From positions 62,001 to 126,000 of the forward strand of contig JAIPCX010000004.1 of the NCBI GenBank assembly GCA_021737945.1: DNA of 64,000 nucleotides, written 5' to 3'. The DNA is from Polynucleobacter sp. (GTDB lineage Bacteria; Pseudomonadota; Gammaproteobacteria; Burkholderiales; Burkholderiaceae_D). Below are positions 56,148 to 64,000 of the stretch, in pieces. The notes under the pieces were generated by a model, which was not told where the DNA came from, did no database searches, and worked only from the letters and a program-made list of their open reading frames with translations. Positions within the stretch are counted from its first letter, which is position 1, and every line of letters begins with the position of its first letter. A program made the translations under genes and the position numbers.

Positions 56148-57641
56148 ATGCCACTTCATATACAAACCACCATCTTCATGATCTGCATGGCCTATTTGGT
56201 CTTGCACGGCGCGATATGGTTTGCGCTATCTGAACAACGCAATACGCAAGTACGCCTTTGGTGTATCTCAGGGCTGGTTAGCGGTATGGCCGTAGTGTTG
56301 CTGTCCTTGCGTGAGCAGGTGGGGGAATTTATGTTTATCTATGTCGCACAGTTCCTAATGTTAATCGGGAACGGTGGCCGCACGATTGCATTGCGCATGT
56401 ATTTACCTGAGCGATTAGGTCCCGCCATCATTGTGCACACCATAGCGGCCATCTGTTATTTTTTGTGGCTAACCAGCGCCTACGAGGCCGGAACATCCGA
56501 CGCTGCACTCGCGATGATGTTCTTTGGTTTTTATACCTTTATCTGCATCGATTATTTCCTTGTGGGTTACGCCGTGTACCCGCAACTAGCTACGCTGGGT
56601 CCACGATTATTAATGATAGGCGGGCTGACACTTTCCCTCTCTCTCGGTTTTAAGACCTTGATGATGATGGCCGGCCTAGGGGCTAAGGGCATTTATGACC
56701 CGGGCATCGATCAGTACATCATGATCGCGGGACAATTCATTGCGATAACGCTAGTCAATATTGGCTTTCTGCGTATCTTCCTCGACTTACGCGAACAAAA
56801 AAATCTCAAAAATGAACGTAACTTAGCGGCGGCCGAGGCTGAAGCGGCGATGCTGGAACTGCACCGCATCGAACTACAAAATTTACTCACCGAACGCGAA
56901 GAAATCATCCGACAATTGACGCTCTCAAATAAAACAGCTGGGATGGGTGCGCTCGTCGCCAGTCTTGCGCACGAACTCAATCAACCTCTATGCGCCATCC
57001 GATTGAATGCTCAACTGGTCGAACGCAAACTCAATATGCCGGTATTAGATGTTAATGGCGCACGTAAATTTTTAGATTCCGTGATTATGGATAATCGGCG
57101 CGCTGCCGACATCATCACCAAACTCCGTGGAATGTTTGAAAATTCTGATCGCGAGCAAGGACGTGTAAATCTCGATGAGATTATTAAAGACACGCTTGCA
57201 CTAGTCGCGCCTCGCGCCAAGGATGAACACGTCACTCTTCATGCCCAACTTGCCACTGGTTTTTTTATTCAAGGTGATGCCACCCAACTGCAACAGGTGA
57301 TATTGAATTTACTCAATAATGCTTTCGACGCACTGGATGCGCTCGATAAGCCTAATACAATTGATAATCTTATCGCTGAAGAAAATTTACCCAAAATTAT
57401 CAGCATACGCAGCGAACTCAATGATGATCGACTGCTGCTAACCGTAGAAGATAACGGCATCGGCATACCTGACGAGCTTCAATCCTCAGTTTTTGAGCTA
57501 TTCAAAACGAATAAAGCTCAGGGCATGGGCGTTGGGCTATGGCTATCAAAGACTGTCATCAATGCGCATCGTGGTGATATCCGTTTCACCAGCACCCCTG
57601 GAGAAGGCACGGTATTCGAAGTGAGCCTGCCAACCCACTAA
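56148..57641 (+). CDS. Orphan 7-TM sensor histidine kinase
   Basis: This 497-residue kinase has about seven membrane helices (residues 1-210), a coiled coil (EQKNLKNERNLAAAEAEAA), then HisKA with His275 in LVASLAHELNQPLCAIRLNAQ and HATPase with NLLNNAFDALDAL, LTVEDNGIGIP and GMGVGLWLSKTVI. The H-box subtype resembles DctB/FixL-type kinases. No response regulator is adjacent, so the partner lies elsewhere. Confidence 0.9.
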   Translation: MPLHIQTTIFMICMAYLVLHGAIWFALSEQRNTQVRLWCISGLVSGMAVVLLSLREQVGEFMFIYVAQFLMLIGNGGRTIALRMYLPERLGPAIIVHTIAAICYFLWLTSAYEAGTSDAALAMMFFGFYTFICIDYFLVGYAVYPQLATLGPRLLMIGGLTLSLSLGFKTLMMMAGLGAKGIYDPGIDQYIMIAGQFIAITLVNIGFLRIFLDLREQKNLKNERNLAAAEAEAAMLELHRIELQNLLTEREEIIRQLTLSNKTAGMGALVASLAHELNQPLCAIRLNAQLVERKLNMPVLDVNGARKFLDSVIMDNRRAADIITKLRGMFENSDREQGRVNLDEIIKDTLALVAPRAKDEHVTLHAQLATGFFIQGDATQLQQVILNLLNNAFDALDALDKPNTIDNLIAEENLPKIISIRSELNDDRLLLTVEDNGIGIPDELQSSVFELFKTNKAQGMGVGLWLSKTVINAHRGDIRFTSTPGEGTVFEVSLPTH

Positions 57642-57726
57642 GGCCGCTTCAACCAGACTGGGCACCCATGCTAATCTATAATTAGTTCTGCCACCCCGCA
57701 TCAGTAATGACTTACCTGAGAACGCG

Positions 57727-58215
57727 ATGACTAAAACAAAACGCTTTATGATCCGCTCGGTCCTTGCCAGTGCGCTGGGTTTAGGTCTGCTATCGTCTGC
57801 AGACGCCACTGTCTATCGCTGCACCATAAAAAAAATACGTGGCAATGAATTTGTTTGCCGCGAATTTCCCAATCTGTGTAATTTTGTTTTTATCGTCGAC
57901 GAATCAAGCAAAAAAATATCTCGCAAAGATGAAGAAGATAAAAAACTAGTCAAAGTTGTGACAGATAAATGGGATGAAAAACTAATTATTGCGCACGAAG
58001 ACCAGAACCGAATCGATAATCGCTTTATTGAACAGTACTACTACAAGATTGAACTTGGCTCAGGTAATTTTTTGATGGCCAACGAGTACATGACTAACAC
58101 TGGACGCTATCTGACCCAAGAAGATATCGATATGGCAGATAAGCGCACTTTTTCTTACAATAAGCCCAAACTCTTCTCTGAAAAAGGGAGCTGCAATTTG
58201 AAGGCAAAAGACTGA
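57727..58215 (+). CDS. Secreted hypothetical protein (162 aa)
   Basis: This protein has an N-terminal signal peptide (MIRSVLASALGLGLLSSADA) and four later cysteines (YRCTIKK, VCREFPNLCNF and GSCNLK), probably in disulfides. The rest is charged and Lys-rich. I do not recognise it. It lies 4 bases before the frame of the queuosine transporter. Confidence 0.65.
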   Translation: MTKTKRFMIRSVLASALGLGLLSSADATVYRCTIKKIRGNEFVCREFPNLCNFVFIVDESSKKISRKDEEDKKLVKVVTDKWDEKLIIAHEDQNRIDNRFIEQYYYKIELGSGNFLMANEYMTNTGRYLTQEDIDMADKRTFSYNKPKLFSEKGSCNLKAKD

Positions 58216-58315
58216 GTTAGTGAGTGACTATGCTCGCATAGCAGAACAACGCACAACAACTCTCCTAGCTGCTTCACTATCTTTATATCGAACGGCGATC
58301 ACCGCCAATAAGCTT

Positions 58316-59029
58316 ATGTCAACTCAAGCAGTTCGCCGCTATCGGTATTACGATCTCTTGCTGGTGGCCTTTGTCACCGTACTACTTTGCTCCAATCTCA
58401 TCGGTGCTGGCAAAGCGGCCGTCATCACCCTACCCGTGTTAGGCGAAGTGACTTACGGTGCAGGCATACTTTTTTTTCCTATCTCATACCTGTTCGGCGA
58501 CATACTGACTGAAGTCTACGGCTACGCACATGATCGACGTGCGGTGTGGGCAGGGTTTGCCGCATTGGCATTTGCTGCGATGATGTCGTTGGTCGTGGTG
58601 TCGCTTACGCCAGCGGGCGGCGATTACATGAACAACTACCAACAAGGTCTGGAAACGGTCTTCGGTAATACTTGGCGCATCGTGATCGCATCCATTACCG
58701 CCTTCTGGGCGGGTAGTTTAGCCAATGGTTATGTCATGGCAAAAATGAAAATCTGGAGCAATGGCAAACATTTGTGGATGCGAATGATAGGTTCAACAGC
58801 CGTGGGTGAAGCGCTGGATTCGTCGCTGTTTTACATGATGGCTTTTTATGCGATCTGGCCAACAGAACAAGTTATCTCCGTTGCTATTGCTCAGTATTTC
58901 TTGAAAACGGGTTGGGAAGTCGTCATGACCCCCGTAACCTACCGCGTTGTGAACTGGCTGAAACGTCAAGAAGAAGAAGACTATATGGATATCGGTACTA
59001 ATTTCACGCCATTCCGAGTTCGCGTATAG
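58316..59029 (+). CDS. yhhQ: Queuosine precursor transporter (YhhQ family)
   Basis: This 237-residue protein with six membrane segments contains LILFFPISYLFGDILTEVYGYAHDRR-type sequence (seen as ILFFPISYLFGDILTEVYGY), the VUT_1/YhhQ signature, and DSSLFYMMAFYAIWP. It imports preQ0/preQ1 for tRNA queuosine. The frame extends to 58220, but MSTQAVRRYRYYDLLLVAF at 58316 is the natural start. Confidence 0.88.
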   Translation: MSTQAVRRYRYYDLLLVAFVTVLLCSNLIGAGKAAVITLPVLGEVTYGAGILFFPISYLFGDILTEVYGYAHDRRAVWAGFAALAFAAMMSLVVVSLTPAGGDYMNNYQQGLETVFGNTWRIVIASITAFWAGSLANGYVMAKMKIWSNGKHLWMRMIGSTAVGEALDSSLFYMMAFYAIWPTEQVISVAIAQYFLKTGWEVVMTPVTYRVVNWLKRQEEEDYMDIGTNFTPFRVRV

Positions 59030-59057
59030 GTCAATCAAATGTAATTAAATTCAATTA

Positions 59058-59097
59058 AATAAAAACGCCCTTGCTTACGCTAAGAAGCAAGGGCGTT
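59058..59097. terminator. Terminator between the queuosine transporter and the aminotransferase
   Basis: AACGCCCTTGCTT and AAGCAAGGGCGTT pair perfectly over an 8-base loop. On the minus strand it is followed by TTTTATTTAATT, so it mainly ends the aminotransferase transcript; it can also close the plus-strand gene. Confidence 0.85.
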
Positions 59098-59131
59098 GTT
59101 ACAAGTAAGGTCGATTAGTGTATCAACCCTA

Positions 59132-60259
59132 TCAGGCAATTTTTTCTAATGCGGTTGCCAGACGCTGCACCGTGGCATCGATGTGCATTAATTTTTCCAA
59201 ACCAAATAAGCCAATTCGGAATGTACGGAAATCTGCTCGCTCACCGACTTGCAGCGGCACGCCCGCCGCTGTTTGCAAACCCAAGGCCATAAATTTCTTG
59301 CCGTTTTGAATCTCAGTATCAGTGGTATAGCTGACCACCACGCAAGGCGCCTGAAATCCAGGAGCAGCTACGCTAGTAAAACCTTTTGATTCCAGCAATT
59401 TACGAACCTTAATGCCAAGCTCTTCCTGATTTTTTTTCATGTTGGCAAATCCTGCCGCCTGAGTTTCTTGCATGGTGTCACGCAATGTGCGTAACGAATC
59501 CGTAGGCATCGTGGTGTGATAGATGTGCGAGCCTTTTTCGTAGGTCTCAATAACTGTCAACCATTTTTTTAAGTCACATGAGTAGCTCGTGCTGGTTGTG
59601 GAATCAATTTTTTGTCGTGCACGCGCGCTCATAGCGATCAATGCACAACACGGTGAACTACTCCAACCTTTTTGCGGCGCACTAATGACGACATCAACTT
59701 TCGAAGCCGCCATATCCACCCACACTGCACCTGAAGCGATGCAATCGAGTACAAACAAGCCATCCACAGACTCTACCGCTTCACCGATGGCGCGCAAATA
59801 ATCTGGGGGAAGAATCATACCGGCGGACGTTTCAACGTGAGGTGCGAACACCACTGCTGGCTTTTCTTTGCGTATCCACGCCGTGACTTCCTCAATCGGT
59901 GGCGGTGCATACGCGCCCTCGAAACCTTCGGTGGGCTGACGACCCTGAATGACATGTAGTTGATCTGAGATGTGACCCATCTCAAAAATTTGCGTCCAGC
60001 GATAGCTAAACCAGCCATTGCGAATCACCAGGCATTTATTGCCATTGGCGAATTGGCGAGCTACAGCTTCCATGCCATAGGTACCGCTACCAGGCACCAC
60101 TAACGCTGAACTAGCGTTATAGACTTCTTTAAGCAATCGCGATATGTCCGTAATGACGCCCATGAAGGCTTTTGACATATGGTTCAACGAGCGATCGGTG
60201 TATACCACCGAAAATTCGAGCAGTCCGTCCGGATCGACGTTGGGCAGTAAACCTGGCAT
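59132..60259 (-). CDS. Class V aminotransferase (serine/alanine-glyoxylate type)
   Basis: This 375-residue PLP enzyme has the glycine-rich site VVPGSGTYGMEAVARQFANGN, Asp in LFVLDCIASGAVWVDM and catalytic Lys in SAPQKGWSSSP. It belongs to the class V aminotransferase group near serine-glyoxylate and alanine-glyoxylate enzymes. The ATG at 60259 (MPGLLPNVDPDGLLEFS) is preferred over 60310. The substrate pair is an inference. Confidence 0.85.
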   Translation of the reverse strand: MPGLLPNVDPDGLLEFSVVYTDRSLNHMSKAFMGVITDISRLLKEVYNASSALVVPGSGTYGMEAVARQFANGNKCLVIRNGWFSYRWTQIFEMGHISDQLHVIQGRQPTEGFEGAYAPPPIEEVTAWIRKEKPAVVFAPHVETSAGMILPPDYLRAIGEAVESVDGLFVLDCIASGAVWVDMAASKVDVVISAPQKGWSSSPCCALIAMSARARQKIDSTTSTSYSCDLKKWLTVIETYEKGSHIYHTTMPTDSLRTLRDTMQETQAAGFANMKKNQEELGIKVRKLLESKGFTSVAAPGFQAPCVVVSYTTDTEIQNGKKFMALGLQTAAGVPLQVGERADFRTFRIGLFGLEKLMHIDATVQRLATALEKIA

Positions 60260-60511
60260 GGCACATCCTGAAAAATAAATAAGGCCTAACTGGCCCGAAT
60301 CATGGAGCAAAATACTAAGAATTACTCCGCGCGAATTGCAAGTTTAACAGAGCTGACATTTGACGCAGGCTGACTCGGCCCAGCAAGACATAGATTAAGT
60401 AATTGGCAATGTGGTCGCGTTATAAAATTCGTCGCAGTACACGACAGATCTGGCCTATGCTTGCGATCTGTTACCGAAATCATAAATTTTTTCTTATAAA
60501 CGGAAGACCAT

Positions 60512-61489
60512 ATGCGTGCAGCTATTTACACAACCAAGGGACCCGCAGCCGACGTACTGCGTGTGATTGAAAAAACTGATCCTGAACCGGCAGCAGGCGA
60601 AGTACGCGTCAAGCTTGCCTTTAGCGGCGTCAATCCATCGGATGTTAAATCCCGCGCCGGTGCCTCGGCACGTGGCAGTGGGTATCCTGAAGTCATACCG
60701 CACAGCGATGGCGCGGGCACTATCGACAAAATCGGTCAGGGCGTTAACCCCGCATTACTTGGCCAACGCGTGTGGGTATTCAATGGTCAGTGGGATAGGC
60801 CTTTTGGCACCGCGGCGGAATTTATTACCCTACCCGTAGGGCAAACGGTGGCGTTACCTGTCGAGCTGTCATTTGAAATCGGTGCCTCGATCGCCATTCC
60901 ACTCATGACGGCGATGCACGCAGTGCAGTCGTGTGGATCATTGGTGGGTAAAACCGTACTAGTACCGGGCGCAGCAGGCAGCGTAGGATTTTATGCCACT
61001 CAACTCGCACGCATGGCCGGAGCACACGTCATTGCCATCGTTAGTAACGAACAAAAAGCTCAGCTGGCAAAAGACATAGGCGCACACGATGTCATCAATT
61101 ACAAAAATGAATCAGTAACCGACAGGGTGCAAGCCTTAACCAACAATCGCGGCGCCGACGCCATCATTGATGTTGACGCTGCTACCCATGCCCCTTTGTA
61201 CGGCAGTCTGCTGACGTTTGATGGCAAAGCCGTTGTGTATGGCTCAAATCAGCCACAAGTGAGCATGCCGTTTGGGCCGATGATTATGGGTTTCATTAAT
61301 ATTTATTATTTCATCGTTTATAAACTCCCTCCTCATGCCATGCATGAAGTACTCGCAGGTGTGAATGCGGTATTAGCCGCACCCGGCTTCAAACATCCAC
61401 CCACCAGCATTTATCCGCTGGCTGATATCGTCAAGGCGCATCAACAAGTTGAACGTGGAGCCAATGCCAAAGTATTGATTCAGCTATAA
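60512..61489 (+). CDS. Zinc-free MDR quinone/NADPH oxidoreductase
   Basis: This 325-residue medium-chain dehydrogenase/reductase has VNPSDVKSRAGASARG and the NADPH site TVLVPGAAGSVGFYATQLARMAG. Zinc ligands are absent, so it fits the quinone oxidoreductase subgroup. CGGAAGACCAT precedes the ATG. A TTGCGA/TAAATT pair near 60,460-60,490 may be its promoter. The methyltransferase follows after 2 bases. Confidence 0.88.
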   Translation: MRAAIYTTKGPAADVLRVIEKTDPEPAAGEVRVKLAFSGVNPSDVKSRAGASARGSGYPEVIPHSDGAGTIDKIGQGVNPALLGQRVWVFNGQWDRPFGTAAEFITLPVGQTVALPVELSFEIGASIAIPLMTAMHAVQSCGSLVGKTVLVPGAAGSVGFYATQLARMAGAHVIAIVSNEQKAQLAKDIGAHDVINYKNESVTDRVQALTNNRGADAIIDVDAATHAPLYGSLLTFDGKAVVYGSNQPQVSMPFGPMIMGFINIYYFIVYKLPPHAMHEVLAGVNAVLAAPGFKHPPTSIYPLADIVKAHQQVERGANAKVLIQL

Positions 61490-61491
61490 CC

Positions 61492-62232
61492 ATGGCCGTT
61501 GATCATTTCGGCAAAGTCGCAGCGAGCTACGCGGAGCATAGACCTAGCTATCCTGCTGGCTTGTTTCAATGGCTAGCCGAAGAGTGCACGTCCCATGCCA
61601 TGGCATGGGATTGTGGCGCGGGGAATGGTCAGGCTACGGTTGCACTGGCCAATCATTTCGAAAAAGTCATCGCTACGGATTTAAGTGAATCTCAAATCGC
61701 CAATGCTAAAGCGCACGAACGCGTTGAGTACAGAGTCGCCGCAGCAGAAGCCAGCGGACTGCCCTCTTCTTGCGCCGACATAGTCACGATTGCACAAGCC
61801 TTGCATTGGTTTGATTTGGAAAAATTTTATAGCGAAGTCAGACGTGTGCTTAAGCCGAATGGACTGATTGCCGCGTGGAGCTACGGCATGATCGTCGTCA
61901 CCAATGATGCAACGAATGACTGTCTACAGCATTTTTATCATCATGTGATTGGCCCGTATTGGCCATCCGAACGCCATCATGTGGAAACTGGCTATCGCGA
62001 TTTAGCCTTTCCGTTCGAGCGTATTAAAACACCGACCCTAACTATGAATGTTGAATGGACACTGCATCAATTGCTAGGCTATTTGCGTAGTTGGTCTGCT
62101 TCCGCGCGCTATCATTCGGCTACCGGAATTGATGCGGTTGATGAATTGAGCCATGAGTTAATCACTACCCTACCAACTTCTGAGGAGTTCATCGAAGTCC
62201 AATGGCCGCTATCGATAATAGCTGGCAGATAA
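61492..62232 (+). CDS. Class I SAM-dependent methyltransferase
   Basis: This 246-residue protein has motif I in MAWDCGAGNGQATVALANHF, then VIATDLSESQIANAKAH and IVTIAQALHWFDLEKFYSEVRRVLKPNG. The family resembles small-molecule and trans-aconitate-type methyltransferases. It is probably co-transcribed with the oxidoreductase upstream. The substrate is unknown. Confidence 0.88.
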   Translation: MAVDHFGKVAASYAEHRPSYPAGLFQWLAEECTSHAMAWDCGAGNGQATVALANHFEKVIATDLSESQIANAKAHERVEYRVAAAEASGLPSSCADIVTIAQALHWFDLEKFYSEVRRVLKPNGLIAAWSYGMIVVTNDATNDCLQHFYHHVIGPYWPSERHHVETGYRDLAFPFERIKTPTLTMNVEWTLHQLLGYLRSWSASARYHSATGIDAVDELSHELITTLPTSEEFIEVQWPLSIIAGR

Positions 62233-62283
62233 CGATAAATAGCAAAGACAACAAACTAACATTTCGACTTTGAGGTAAACACA

Positions 62284-62748
62284 ATGCGCATGCATTTTAT
62301 AAAGACCATCGTTCTGACGCTGCTAGGCATGTGCTCCATCCATCTACACGCAGAGCCACTACGTTTTGTTTGCCGCGGCTGGGCGCCGCTCTATCTCAGC
62401 AGTTGGTCGCCAGAAAATCCCATCCCCACCGATTTCGACATGATGAATCTCGAAGCCGATGAATCTACCGGCATGGTACGCGTTGATCTGGCGATGGTCG
62501 GTCGGCTGCTATTTGCAGCATCTATAAGCGACTATGCTGTCAAAGCCGCAATCCCCTACAAACGAATGATGGTGGATGACTTCATCGAGATTATTGATTT
62601 TAATTACAACCGACCCAGCGGCGAGATAATCATCACCGCCATGGAGAAAAAAACTCGCAAAGGACATCCTTTGTTCAAGGGTAAATGCGGACGACTCAAG
62701 CCCATGAACTTTGAACCTATACCGCCGACACCCATTGAGATCAGGTAG
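62284..62748 (+). CDS. Secreted hypothetical protein (154 aa)
   Basis: A signal peptide (IKTIVLTLLGMCSIHLHA) leads a small beta-rich domain with two cysteines (FVCRGW and GKCGRLK). GAGGTAAACACA precedes the ATG. I do not recognise it. It follows the methyltransferase by 51 bases and shares only a loose style with the other secreted small proteins here. Confidence 0.62.
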   Translation: MRMHFIKTIVLTLLGMCSIHLHAEPLRFVCRGWAPLYLSSWSPENPIPTDFDMMNLEADESTGMVRVDLAMVGRLLFAASISDYAVKAAIPYKRMMVDDFIEIIDFNYNRPSGEIIITAMEKKTRKGHPLFKGKCGRLKPMNFEPIPPTPIEIR

Positions 62749-62990
62749 TTTGTAGGAAGTAAAAGATTATTGAGGCGGTCAAAACTATTGGCAACACAAC
62801 CTACTAAACTAGTCTTTCCTAAAATTATGGAACTAATCTGAACGTATAACTACTGAGTTAGCCTCTCTCTAAATTCAGAGGCTGCTTCTTGTTCCAAATA
62901 TTCAATCATTCGTCCTGCGCAAATTCAAGCAATACAGCTAAAGCACATAAACCAAGCACAACTGTCGTGTTGTGCGAGACACGCGTAGTG
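62749..62990. other. Gap before the right-edge ORF
   Basis: I see no gene, strong hairpin or clear promoter in these 242 bases. The base composition shifts toward AT from here to the edge. The frame of the ORF that follows is open from about 62862 but has no good start before 62991. Confidence 0.45.
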
Positions 62991-64000
62991 ATGCGATCAG
63001 GCTCAACTCAGCCAATTACCCTTGCATCGCCGATTATCAGAGCAGAACTACAGTTAACAGATGCGCCCTTGCCCGGAACCATGAAATTCATCGACGCTCA
63101 GACAGCGTATTGTCTGACGCATACTCGTCCAGTAGCATCAATCAAAGTACAAAAGCTAGTCACACTAAGTGCCATCGCTTACGATCAAGAAAAAGCCGGG
63201 CTTCACTTTGAAGGACGCCGTAGTTTTGCCGAAGCGGAAATCAATCTGTTAAAGGAAGAGCTAACTCAAGCATCTCAGGCTGCACGTACTACAAATTCCC
63301 TAAGTTATATTGGAAATACCGTTAAGGCGTGGGTAAGTGGGTTGAGTTATTACTTTGAAGCTGAGCCAACGATAGAAAATCTTTACTCTCAATTCAGTTT
63401 ACCGATTGGCAAATCCACATACAAAGTTCGTAAAAGTACTGCTTTGGAGGAATGGCAAGCCACTAGTGAAACTATTTCAAACGTAGGAATTGGATTAATC
63501 GATAGTCATCATGATTCTATCTCTATTCAACAAGGAATTAAAACTTTCTTAAATAAACACTTTAACTCAGCAAGAGGCGATATCTTTTTGGCAGAGGCAG
63601 TTATACTTTTCGAAGAAAGGTATGGTAGAGAAAGCGTAGTGGTTCCAACCCTTGAAAAACATCATGACATCTTCTGCATGGGTATTCCGCTGCTATCCTG
63701 CCGCTTTTTAAAAGATCCTGAAAAAGAAGTCGCCAAACTTTCGTTAGTTTTATTTGCAAGACGAAAATTAGTCAATCGTATGTTTGAATTTATTATGAAC
63801 GCCATACCGCCAATGAAAGCAAACGAGGCACGCCAAAAGCTTGCGAAACAAAACCAAGTGATGACAACGGTCGATACCGAAATTAAAGTTCATCTTATGT
63901 TCGAATACCAGAACTACTGTAATCCCAAAAAACAAAAAAAATTAATGCTATTAGGGAAAGCACTTGAAGATGAAACCAAAAAAGAGAATGCTGCACACGC
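62991..64000 (+). CDS. Unrecognised protein running off the right edge, partial
   Basis: The frame starting at ATG 62991 is open to the edge (336 codons, no stop). The product has an N-terminal beta-rich part (LQLTDAPLPGTMKFIDAQTA), a helical stretch (AEAEINLLKEELTQASQAAR) and a central block NVGIGLIDSHHDSISIQQGI...GDIFLAEAV, which loosely recalls the GxxH...E spacing of ChaN/TraB/EreA-type folds. It ends Lys-rich. GTG starts at 62988 or 62967 are possible, and no ribosome-binding site is clear. Codon use is AT-richer than the neighbours, which hints at acquired DNA. The function is unknown. Confidence 0.6.
   Translation, partial: MRSGSTQPITLASPIIRAELQLTDAPLPGTMKFIDAQTAYCLTHTRPVASIKVQKLVTLSAIAYDQEKAGLHFEGRRSFAEAEINLLKEELTQASQAARTTNSLSYIGNTVKAWVSGLSYYFEAEPTIENLYSQFSLPIGKSTYKVRKSTALEEWQATSETISNVGIGLIDSHHDSISIQQGIKTFLNKHFNSARGDIFLAEAVILFEERYGRESVVVPTLEKHHDIFCMGIPLLSCRFLKDPEKEVAKLSLVLFARRKLVNRMFEFIMNAIPPMKANEARQKLAKQNQVMTTVDTEIKVHLMFEYQNYCNPKKQKKLMLLGKALEDETKKENAAH

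Noticed and set aside
62972-63211. 79-codon frame starting at GTG 62972
   Set aside because: It overlaps the longer frame from 62991 in another phase and is Arg/Ser-rich without structure.
1-64000. tRNA, rRNA, CRISPR array or insertion sequence
   Set aside because: No cloverleaf, repeat-spacer series, transposase or integrase pattern could be seen; the only notable repeats are short hairpins and the 14-base tandem repeat.

Overview
The window reads as chromosomal DNA of a flagellated betaproteobacterium, most likely of the order Burkholderiales and perhaps Oxalobacteraceae-like. The placement is an inference from gene content: FlhDC plus FlgM; a CysB / TSUP transporter / cysI / DUF934 / cysH / cysD / cysN sulfur block; a prp locus with AcnD and PrpF; glnA, a DUF4124 gene, ntrB and ntrC in series; and an EF-P with Arg32 next to its rhamnosyltransferase EarP. 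Genes are dense and often overlap by ATGA. I see no rRNA, tRNA, CRISPR array, insertion sequence, integrase or plasmid function.

Layout. 1-2.6 kb: tail of a CPA2 antiporter, then a polyprenyl-sugar glycosyltransferase / GtrA / ChbG-HpnK deacetylase operon. 2.6-7 kb: a MarR-like regulator with palindromic sites upstream, a candidate 26-residue membrane peptide, a soluble NarL-type two-component pair, flgM and flhDC. 7-15.5 kb: sulfate assimilation through the APS-reductase route, with two siroheme genes (SUMT and CbiX). 15.4-20 kb: lptG and lptF, divergent pepA, and xthA. 20-30 kb: 2-methylcitrate (propionate) locus prpB-prpC-acnD-prpF-prpE read from a sigma-54 promoter, with divergent prpR. 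30-35.3 kb: ntrC, ntrB, a DUF4124 gene and glnA, with NtrC sites and a sigma-54 promoter upstream of glnA.

35.4-43.3 kb is looser: a TAXI-type TRAP binding protein broken by two frameshifts, a hypothetical gene, prfC, a GNAT-like enzyme, a universal stress protein, about 0.8 kb with two strong minus-strand terminators and no gene, a small HTH gene, an AT-rich gap, and a dctP gene reduced to a remnant. 43.3-51.8 kb: dctM and dctQ (intact) next to a homogentisate block (MBL hydrolase, FAD hydroxylase, DUF2783, hmgA, fahA) with a divergent IclR regulator. 51.9-62.7 kb: secreted small proteins, efp/earP, a FrnE-like thioredoxin-fold protein, bactofilin, an orphan 7-TM histidine kinase, a queuosine-precursor transporter, a class V aminotransferase, a quinone reductase and a methyltransferase. 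62.99 kb to the edge: an unrecognised AT-rich ORF that runs out of the window.

Most of the window is recognisable core metabolism. I did not find a convincing new multi-gene system. The points most worth a second look are the two decayed TRAP binding proteins, the heptamer shared by the prpR leader and the flhD leader, the 13-bp inverted repeat over the start codon of the TAXI gene, the candidate 26-residue peptide, the gene-free terminator pair near 41.6-41.8 kb, and the unrecognised ORF at the right edge.
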